Assembly: GCA_903834675.1 (NCBI GenBank)
Contig: CAILKC010000653.1
Span: 1 to 21,003, forward strand
Direction: 5' to 3'
DNA length: 21,003 bases
From: an uncultured Victivallales bacterium
Lineage (GTDB): Bacteria > Verrucomicrobiota > Lentisphaeria > Oligosphaerales > JAFGRS01
Positions 15,633 through 21,003 of the stretch are shown here, in pieces; the stretch's first letter is position 1; every line of letters starts with the position of its first letter. The translations under genes were made by a program, and so were the position numbers. The notes below the pieces were generated by a model. That model ran no database searches. It saw nothing but the letters and a program-made list of their open reading frames with translations, and had not been told where the DNA came from.

Positions 15633-15799
15633 GTCTTCCTCAAAGCAGGTTGCCGGCCAGGCAGAGGTCCGACCTGGCTCGGTTCAGCTCAGCGAGCCAC
15701 TGGACCGGTGGCGCAATCTTACCGTGCCGCGCGCCTGGCGTCAAGACCGCCGACACGTTGGACCCGACGATTCCCGCCCAGCCAGGCGGAGAGCACGGG

Positions 15800-15827
15800 T
15801 TGATCTGAGACGCTGGCGGACTATTCT
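15800..15827 (+). promoter_or_regulatory. Candidate promoter of the TIGR04073-like gene
   Basis: TTGATC (15800-15805) and TATTCT (15822-15827) are 16 bases apart, each matching four of six consensus bases. They lie about 100 bases before the start codon in a 296-base divergent spacer (15633-15928). Transcription would begin just before the 12-base palindrome at 15843-15854. Plausible but unproven. Confidence 0.35.
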
Positions 15828-15842
15828 ACGGCCCGGTAGCAT

Positions 15843-15854
15843 AGGCACGTGCCT
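15843..15854. promoter_or_regulatory. Perfect 12-base palindrome, possible operator
   Basis: AGGCACGTGCCT reads the same on both strands and lies immediately downstream of the candidate promoter, where a bound dimeric regulator could block transcription. It could also be coincidence in GC-rich DNA. Confidence 0.3.
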
Positions 15855-15928
15855 GCGGTCCCTGGGTCGGGTTCACGATCGCGATCCGACCTCCCGTGGT
15901 CGTGCCAACCTTCACGGAGTACGCGACC

Positions 15929-16324
15929 ATGACCTCCCGCCTGCGGCTGTTCACCGGCGTCCTGATCCTTACCGTCGCACCCCTGGCCTGGTCGGCCAGC
16001 ACCGCACCGGGCAAGGCCTATCCGGAAGACGTGTTTCAGGGTATGTCCGCCAAGCTGGTGCGTGGCATCACCAACCTGGCAACCTCTCCGGCGGAGTGGC
16101 CAAAGCAGGTCTACAAGACCACCCGCGACCAAGGCGTGTTCGGTGCGTTCGTGGGGCTTTTCAAGGGCGTTGGCATGGTCATCTACCGGGCCACAACCGG
16201 CGCTCTGGAGACGGCGCTGTTTCTGGTTCCCGAGCCGGGGTTCTACGAGTCCTTGACCACGCCTGCGTTTGTCTGGCAAGGCTGGGGCGAGCCCACGCCG
16301 GCCCTGCCAAACACCGAGCCATGA
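15929..16324 (+). CDS. Small secreted protein of the exosortase-associated TIGR04073 type
   Basis: A 131-residue protein with a clear signal peptide (RLRLFTGVLILTVAPLAWSA, likely cut near residue 23). The mature part has the pattern I associate with TIGR04073: SAKLVRGITNLATSPAEWPKQ (40-60), where a KLxRGxxNxxTxxxEwPK motif is conserved, then a glycine-rich stretch (GVFGAFVGLFKGVGMVIYRATTGALETALFLVP) that may be a membrane-associated helical hairpin, and a short PxPGFYESL tail. Family members occur in genomes with exosortase/PEP-CTERM-like systems; their function is unknown. No exosortase is in the window. GGAG lies nine bases before the ATG at 15929; an upstream ATG at 15896 would spoil the signal peptide. 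It stands alone, 155 bases before the aminotransferase gene. Confidence 0.7.
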   Translation: MTSRLRLFTGVLILTVAPLAWSASTAPGKAYPEDVFQGMSAKLVRGITNLATSPAEWPKQVYKTTRDQGVFGAFVGLFKGVGMVIYRATTGALETALFLVPEPGFYESLTTPAFVWQGWGEPTPALPNTEP

Positions 16325-16356
16325 GGTCCGGTGGAGGGCTCCCGTAGTCACTCGCC

Positions 16357-16385
16357 TTGACACCACCGGCAGGCAACGGTAGCTT
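16357..16385 (+). promoter_or_regulatory. Candidate promoter of the aminotransferase operon
   Basis: A perfect TTGACA at 16357-16362 is followed after 17 bases by TAGCTT (16380-16385), a weak -10. It sits about 95 bases before the aminotransferase start. An inverted repeat (GGCAA / TTGCC) overlaps the -10 and could also act as a weak terminator for the gene upstream. Confidence 0.33.
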
Positions 16386-16479
16386 GCCGGACACGCGGAG
16401 CCGCTGCCCTCTGGCGACGCCGAACGTGGTCAGCGGTAAGACAAGGGTAAACGCACCCCAGACAGGAGAGAGCTCGACC

Positions 16480-17763
16480 ATGAAGGAACTGGCTGTTTTC
16501 GGTGGTCCACGCGCCGTGCCGGCAGGGATCATTCAGACCTGGCCGCCGCTGACGCAGGAGGACCGCGACGCGGTGATGGCCGTCTTCGACTCGAACATCC
16601 TGCATGGGACCTCGGCGCCCAATGCCCTGGCCCTGCAGAAGGAGTTCGCTGACTGGCTGGGCGTGAAGTATTGCCTGGTCACCAACAGCGGCACCAGCGC
16701 CCTGCACATGGCCGTGGCCTCGCTCGGCATCGGCCCGGGCGACGAGGTTATCGTCCCGGCCTTCACCTACTGGTCCACCGCTGCCGCCGTGCTGCATCAC
16801 AATGCGATCCCCGTATTTGTGGACATCGAGCCGGATGCATGGTGCCTGGATCCAGCCGCCATTGAGGCGAAGATCAGCGATCACACGAAGGCGATCCTGC
16901 CGGTGCATATCCACGGCATGGCAGCCAACCTGGGGCCGATCATGGCGGTCGCCAAGAAACATGGCCTGAAGGTGATCGGCGATGCCTGCCAGGCCCACGG
17001 CGCCACCTGCGATGGCCGCAAGGTCGGCACCATCGAGGACACCTGCGGCTTCAGCACCAACCGCAGCAAGAACCTCTCCAGTGGCGAGGGGGGCCTGTTT
17101 GTCACCAACGACGAGCAAGCCTATCGAGTGGCTGGCATGCTGCGCGAGTTTGGCGAAGTCGTGGTCAAGGGCAACGACCGCGAGTACAACGCCTACGGCC
17201 TGGGCTGGATGTACCGCAGCCACGAGTTTGTCAACGCCTTCTGCCGCTCGCAACTCCGGCACCTGGACGAAAACAACGCCGGACGCAAGGAGCTCGCCGC
17301 CTACCTGACCTCCGAGCTGGCCAACCTCCCCGGCCTCAAGGGACCCTACTCGCCGCCCAACCGCGAGCCGGTCTACTTCAGCTACATCGTCGAATTCCGC
17401 CCGCAGGAGCTGGGTCTTGATGTGCCCATGGACAAGTACAAAGCCGCCGTGCAGAAAGCGCTTGGCGCCGAAGGCGTCGGCCTCGGGCAGTGGCAGCGCG
17501 TACCCGTCCCGGCGCAGAGCGTCTTCCAGGACATGGAAGGCTACGGCAAGGGCTGCCCGTGGTCCTGCCGATTCTACGGCCGCAACATCATCTATCGCGG
17601 CGACGACTACCCGGTCACCCTCAAGTTCATCGCCGAGCATGCCTACCTCGCTGCCGTCCATCCGCCCAACACCATGGATCTGATGCGGCACTATGTGGAG
17701 GGCTTCAAGAAGGTCCTCGGTCAGCCCAAGGCGATCCTGAAGCTCATCGAGCAGATGGGCTGA
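16480..17763 (+). CDS. DegT/DnrJ/EryC1/StrS family PLP-dependent aminotransferase
   Basis: A 427-residue fold-type I PLP enzyme of the sugar/cyclitol aminotransferase family, moving an amino group onto a keto-sugar or keto-cyclitol. Visible features are NSGTSALHMAV (69-79) for phosphate binding, DEVIVPAFTYWSTAAAV (88-104), and D168 and Q171 in IGDACQAHG, which contact the pyridine ring and substrate. K197 in FSTNRSKNLSSGEGG is the Schiff-base lysine. The stretch GLGWMYRSHEFVNAFCRSQL (240-259) matches the family's substrate-loop region. The TNRSKN variant around the lysine differs from the common FHGTKN form. The start at 16480 has AGGAG upstream; a TTG at 16357 is far too early. It leads a three-gene run with a TIM-barrel isomerase and DUF1638. 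The substrate could be a dehydro-sugar or inosose; not determinable. Confidence 0.92.
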   Translation: MKELAVFGGPRAVPAGIIQTWPPLTQEDRDAVMAVFDSNILHGTSAPNALALQKEFADWLGVKYCLVTNSGTSALHMAVASLGIGPGDEVIVPAFTYWSTAAAVLHHNAIPVFVDIEPDAWCLDPAAIEAKISDHTKAILPVHIHGMAANLGPIMAVAKKHGLKVIGDACQAHGATCDGRKVGTIEDTCGFSTNRSKNLSSGEGGLFVTNDEQAYRVAGMLREFGEVVVKGNDREYNAYGLGWMYRSHEFVNAFCRSQLRHLDENNAGRKELAAYLTSELANLPGLKGPYSPPNREPVYFSYIVEFRPQELGLDVPMDKYKAAVQKALGAEGVGLGQWQRVPVPAQSVFQDMEGYGKGCPWSCRFYGRNIIYRGDDYPVTLKFIAEHAYLAAVHPPNTMDLMRHYVEGFKKVLGQPKAILKLIEQMG

Positions 17764-17794
17764 GGGCGCTCGCGGGTCGGACGGCTCACTCGGA

Positions 17795-17848
17795 CCCGTC
17801 CGACCCGTCCGACCCGTCCGACCTGTCTGCCCTGTCTGCCCCGTCCGA
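17795..17848. repeat. Six tandem 9-bp repeats (CCCGTCCGA)
   Basis: Six consecutive nine-base units fill part of the 115-base gap between the aminotransferase and TIM-barrel genes. Units 1, 2, 3 and 6 are CCCGTCCGA and units 4-5 are CCTGTCTGC. Just before them GGGTCGGACGG (17774-17784) can pair over 11 bases with the first repeats (17796-17806), giving a strong hairpin with an 11-base loop. Confidence 0.9.
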
Positions 17849-17878
17849 AAACTCGCTACGTCGCATCCGGAGACTCCC

Positions 17879-18685
17879 ATGAAAATCGGGATCATGCTGA
17901 TGAGTGATCGCGGCCCGGACGGCCAGCCGTGGGACTGGCGCCAGGCCCTCGAACGCTGGAAGGGCTGCGGCCTCGAAGCCGTCGACCTGTTCGATCGTAT
18001 GCTCACCGCCTCCGGCGAAACGGTGGCAGGCGCCAAACGCTTACTGGATAGTCTCGGCCTGCAACCGAGCGTCTACTGCGTGCCCACCGACCTGATCAGC
18101 CCCGATCCCGCCGTCCGCAAGACGGCGCTGGACACCATCCGGCGCGGTATCGACGCCTGCGGCGTCTTGGGCATTCGGCAGCTCTTCAGCCACGGCGGCC
18201 AGCACAACAACGAGGGCGCGGAAGCACTCCAGCGTTACGCCGACGGCCTGGCCCAGGCGGCCGACCTCGCCGCCACCGCCGGACTGACTCTCTCCATCGA
18301 GAACGCCGGCAAGATGTGCCACACCGACGACGAGTTGCTGCGCTGCCTGGACCTGGCCAGACGCCCCAACCTACGCCTTACCTTCGACGGCGGTAATTTC
18401 GTCCTGGCCCGCTGTGAATCGCACCGGGCGGCGGAACGCCTGGCCCCCTACGTCACCCATGTCCACGTCAAGACCTTCGTGCCGGCACCCGGCCACACGC
18501 CGTGGCCCTTCCGCTATTGCCCCGTGGGGCAAGGCCTGGTCGACTATCGCCGCATCCGCGACACCATGCGCCAAGCTGGTTTCGACGGGTGCATGTCCTT
18601 TGAACCCGAAGGCGGCTTCGACTCAGACTGGGAACAGAGCCTGCGCGTGCTCACCACGATCGTCAACGAAGTGCGGTTGAGCTGA
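17879..18685 (+). CDS. TIM-barrel sugar phosphate isomerase/epimerase (xylose isomerase-like)
   Basis: A 268-residue AP_endonuc_2/xylose isomerase-like barrel, a divalent-metal enzyme acting on a keto-sugar or inosose. Likely metal ligands are E141 in LSIENAG, D170 in LTFDGGN, H196 in THVHVKTF (194-200 region) and E242 in MSFEPEGG. VGQGLVDY (216-223) near the C-terminus is also typical. There is no signal peptide, so it is cytoplasmic. GGAGA lies about six bases before the ATG. The stop is one base from the DUF1638 start, so these two genes are almost certainly co-translated. Related enzymes include IolE/IolI, hydroxypyruvate isomerase and tagatose/psicose epimerases; which one is not decidable. 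Confidence 0.88.
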   Translation: MKIGIMLMSDRGPDGQPWDWRQALERWKGCGLEAVDLFDRMLTASGETVAGAKRLLDSLGLQPSVYCVPTDLISPDPAVRKTALDTIRRGIDACGVLGIRQLFSHGGQHNNEGAEALQRYADGLAQAADLAATAGLTLSIENAGKMCHTDDELLRCLDLARRPNLRLTFDGGNFVLARCESHRAAERLAPYVTHVHVKTFVPAPGHTPWPFRYCPVGQGLVDYRRIRDTMRQAGFDGCMSFEPEGGFDSDWEQSLRVLTTIVNEVRLS

Positions 18686-18686
18686 C

Positions 18687-19493
18687 ATGGACGGTCAGAA
18701 GATCGAGCTGGGGCTGGCGCGTCGGCCGGCGGGTTCGCGACGCTTTGCGCTGCTGGCCTGCGAGGTCCTCTACCGCGAATTCTGCGGCCTCCTGCCGACC
18801 TGCCCGCACACGGTGGATGTGGTCTGGCTCAGCCAGGGGCTGCACGATCTGGGCGGCGCCAAGATGGCGGCCGAGATCCAGAAGGCGATCGACGCCCTGC
18901 CCCTAGGCCGTTACGATGCCATCCTTCTCGGCTTCGCCCTCTGTAACAACGGCGTCGTCGGCCTCACCTGCGCCCATACCCCGCTGGTCATCCCCAAAGC
19001 CCACGACTGCATCGCCCTCTTCATGGGCTCCCGCCAGTGCTACCGCGAGTACTTCGACGCCAACCCCGGGACCTACTACCTGACCACGGGCTGGATGGAA
19101 CGTGATGACCACCAGCCCGCCGGGGCCGAGGACCAGACCCAGCAGCACCAGATGGGACTCGATAAATCGTGGGATGACATGGTGAAGCAGTATGGCGAGG
19201 AAAATGCCCGCTTCCTGCGCGAGACCCTGGGCAACCTGACCGCCCACTACTCGCGGCTGACCTACATCGCCATGCCCTACGACGCCAGCCTCGGCTTCGA
19301 GGCTGAAGCCCGCCAGGCCGCGGCGGAAAAGGGCTGGGAATTCGACCGACTCGTCGGCGACCTGGGCCTGCTGGCGCGCCTGCTCAACGGTCAGTGGGAC
19401 GAGGATATGGCCATCGTCCAACCCGGCCAGACCCTGGCCCCGACCTACGATCAGCAGGTGCTGTGCGCCCGCTGCCAGGCCCGGCCAGGCTGA
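18687..19493 (+). CDS. DUF1638 family protein
   Basis: A 268-residue protein matching DUF1638 in its three cysteine motifs: ALLACEVLYREF (C25), LLGFALCNNGVVGL (C86) and IPKAHDCIALFMGS (H107, C108). The spacing suggests a metal or cofactor site, but no reaction is established. A basic N-terminal stretch and a further CxxC at the end (C260, C263) are present. In methanogens and acetogens the family often sits beside corrinoid methyltransferases; here it follows a TIM-barrel isomerase by one base, with no corrinoid gene in sight. No signal peptide. The ATG at 18687 is used because of this tight coupling; no strong ribosome site is needed. Family call good, role unknown. Confidence 0.82.
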   Translation: MDGQKIELGLARRPAGSRRFALLACEVLYREFCGLLPTCPHTVDVVWLSQGLHDLGGAKMAAEIQKAIDALPLGRYDAILLGFALCNNGVVGLTCAHTPLVIPKAHDCIALFMGSRQCYREYFDANPGTYYLTTGWMERDDHQPAGAEDQTQQHQMGLDKSWDDMVKQYGEENARFLRETLGNLTAHYSRLTYIAMPYDASLGFEAEARQAAAEKGWEFDRLVGDLGLLARLLNGQWDEDMAIVQPGQTLAPTYDQQVLCARCQARPG

Positions 19494-19496
19494 CTC

Positions 19497-21003
19497 TCAC
19501 TCCCCGTAGCCACTGGGTAGCCGACCGGCCTCGAGGTCCTGGATGATGCGCGCCGTGTTCTCGCGCCCCTGCCGACTGCGAAACTGGGTCGCGCCCTTGC
19601 CCAGAGCACCGGTATCCGCCGAGCCTCCCCCAGCTTCCCGCACCGAACGCCTGAAGGTCGCCTCGATGATCAGGTGTTCCGCTTCCAAACCCTTGAGCGC
19701 GTCAAGCAGACCCGGCGGCGGCGGCGCGACGCGCAGCGGCGGCGCTGCCAGCGCGCTGACGGTGAGATGGTCCCACTCCGAGGCCGCCTCTCCGACAGCG
19801 CTATCGCCACCGTCGTCGGCCAGATCGAAGAGCACCTCGGCGCCAGGATCATCCATGGGCACCAGGCCCGAACGGCAGACGACCGCGCCGCTTTCGCGGT
19901 CCACCGCCCGGAAGGAGAACCCGTCGCGTTTGAGCACCGCGCTGCAGCGCAGCCAGCGATCCGCCACGCAGGGCCCGCCCAGGGTGTTCTGTTCGGCCCA
20001 GTCCTGGGCAGAACGCGTATACACATGAAAGCGCCGGTCGGGACCGATGAACACCATGTAGTGATGCGTCGACGGCCGGAGTGATGCAAACTGCTGAAAC
20101 TGCTGCCCGAAACGCCGCGGGCGCAGATCGTACTCCACCAGTACCCCCCCGGCCGGCAAGGGCAGCGGGCCGACGGTCAGGCCCTGGCGCTTCCACAGCG
20201 GCTGCGGCGCCGTGACCAGTGCCCCGTCGACACAGCTCGCCCCGGGCGGGACCAGCTTCAGCGGCCCGACCAGTTCCCCCGCCGCAAAGTCGGTCTTGAG
20301 TACCTCGCGCTCAATCACCGGCTTCGGCGCTTGCACCGTGCCGCACCAGCGCGCCAGTTCCAAGGCAGCCAGAATACGCTTTGCCGCCAGCCGATGGATG
20401 CGTACATCGTGCTTGAAATAACTCAGCGTCACCTGGTTTCGCGTCGCGCCAGCCAGGAGTGCATCGAGGGCCGCATCGGCCTGGTCGCAGTACCCCAGCA
20501 GAGCCCGGGCATCGGCCGCCATCGTGGCGGAGCTCGCCGCCGTCTCAGCCACGGCCATCAGCGGCGAGCCGACGTAGGTCTCCAGGCTGCGATTGTCGCG
20601 CCAGAACTTCTGCGCGCTGCGCTCCCCGTAAGGCGCGTGAATGCCTTGCATCACCCGCGCGCCAGCGTCCGGCCCACGGTAGCCGACCCAATGGGCCGCA
20701 AACCGGCGCCCAAATTCCGGCGCCTCGATGGCACGCTCTGGATTCCAGGCGCTTTCGGCGCTGTACACCAGCCCGTACAGATTCAGTTCGAAAAGATTGC
20801 GGCCACCCCACATGCCGTGGACCCAGGTGCAGGTGCAGATGCCGGGGACATTCCTCTTGGCAGCCGCCCGGGCAAAGCCGCCGATGTTGCCAAACGTCCC
20901 GATCCAGTCGTTGGCGCCGTCGTAGTAGCGAGTCACGGCGGGCGTCGCCCAGACGTTGCTGAAGCCGACCTTGGCCAGGGCATCGAGCGACGGATAGTCC
21001 GCC
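19497..21003 (-). CDS. GH20-like glycoside hydrolase, C-terminal part (N-terminus beyond right edge)
   Basis: 501 residues of an open frame that reaches the right edge without a start. The first 120 residues look like the end of a TIM-barrel glycosidase (ALAKVGFSNVWATPAV, then ICTCTWVHGMWGGRNLFELN and YSAESAWNPERA), with a pattern reminiscent of GH20 beta-N-acetylhexosaminidase-like proteins in PVC bacteria. A helical region follows (about 120-230). A C-terminal beta-sandwich then begins near PLKLVPPGASCVDGAL and runs through VLVEYDLRPRR, THHYMVFIGPDRRFHVY and EWDHLTVSALA, resembling a lectin or laminin-G-like domain. An internal GTG near 20936 is not the real start. Only 3 bases separate its stop from the DUF1638 stop on the other strand. 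Fold moderately sure, substrate unknown. Confidence 0.6.
   Translation of the reverse strand, partial: ADYPSLDALAKVGFSNVWATPAVTRYYDGANDWIGTFGNIGGFARAAAKRNVPGICTCTWVHGMWGGRNLFELNLYGLVYSAESAWNPERAIEAPEFGRRFAAHWVGYRGPDAGARVMQGIHAPYGERSAQKFWRDNRSLETYVGSPLMAVAETAASSATMAADARALLGYCDQADAALDALLAGATRNQVTLSYFKHDVRIHRLAAKRILAALELARWCGTVQAPKPVIEREVLKTDFAAGELVGPLKLVPPGASCVDGALVTAPQPLWKRQGLTVGPLPLPAGGVLVEYDLRPRRFGQQFQQFASLRPSTHHYMVFIGPDRRFHVYTRSAQDWAEQNTLGGPCVADRWLRCSAVLKRDGFSFRAVDRESGAVVCRSGLVPMDDPGAEVLFDLADDGGDSAVGEAASEWDHLTVSALAAPPLRVAPPPPGLLDALKGLEAEHLIIEATFRRSVREAGGGSADTGALGKGATQFRSRQGRENTARIIQDLEAGRLPSGYGE

Noticed and set aside
15736..15751. TGGC-N9-GCC resembling a -24/-12 promoter
   Set aside because: Correct spacing but little other consensus; such matches are expected by chance in GC-rich DNA.
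15842..15857. Sigma-54-like GGCAC...TGC before the TIGR04073-like gene
   Set aside because: The GG to GC spacing is nine bases instead of ten, and the sequence is better described as a perfect palindrome.
17795..17848. CRISPR or iteron origin
   Set aside because: The units are 9 bp with no spacers, and there is no replication gene nearby.
16348..18036. 562-codon minus-strand open frame opposite the aminotransferase, including a TGRTGR repeat
   Set aside because: Antisense shadow; the apparent peptide repeat is the 9-bp DNA repeat read through.

Overview
The window reads as chromosomal DNA from a GC-rich Gram-negative bacterium, most likely of the PVC group (Verrucomicrobiota, Kiritimatiellota, Lentisphaerota or Planctomycetota). 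That placement is an inference from four things: an outer-membrane polysaccharide export system; a small protein resembling the exosortase-associated TIGR04073 family; planctomycete-style five-bladed-propeller and GH20-like sugar hydrolases; and several sugar-modifying oxidoreductases. No rRNA, tRNA, CRISPR array, phage gene or insertion sequence was recognised. Most genes are tightly packed and many have clear AGGAG-type ribosome sites, so the annotation is mostly ordinary; the unusual material lies in the spacers.

Region 1 (1-3218, minus strand) is an exopolysaccharide export operon: an outer-membrane beta-barrel protein, a Wza-like SLBB export protein, and the N-terminal part of a Wzz/GumC-type chain-length determinant that runs off the left edge. 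Region 2 (3219-3884) has no credible gene. It holds candidate promoters for the export operon and two tandem copies of an inverted-repeat element with conserved ends and different interiors. Region 3 (3885-9312, minus strand) is a five-gene run transcribed as rpoN (sigma-54), a SpoU RNA methyltransferase, a secreted DUF192 protein, mannose-6-phosphate isomerase and a five-domain S1 RNA-binding protein.

Region 4 (9575-12496, plus strand) carries a WalJ/YycJ-type metallo-beta-lactamase-fold protein and a tightly coupled pair of medium-chain dehydrogenases. Region 5 (12649-15632, minus strand) is a TrmH/SpoU methyltransferase, a cytoplasmic beta-propeller glycosidase-like protein and a short-chain dehydrogenase. 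Region 6 (15929-19493, plus strand) is the TIGR04073-like protein followed by a DegT-family aminotransferase, a TIM-barrel sugar isomerase/epimerase and a DUF1638 protein. A GH20-like hydrolase, cut by the right edge, converges on DUF1638 with only 3 bp between the stop codons.

Two themes tie the window together. The first is export of an extracellular polysaccharide: ManA could feed mannose-type precursors, sigma-54 could control the operon, and the TIGR04073 protein hints at an exosortase elsewhere in the genome. The second is intracellular handling of unusual sugars or cyclitols (two MDRs, an SDR, an aminotransferase, an isomerase, a propeller hydrolase, a GH20-like enzyme). The best candidates for something undescribed are the DegT/TIM-barrel/DUF1638 gene set and the variable-interior inverted-repeat elements at 3432-3843. 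No complete novel defence or mobile system is visible.
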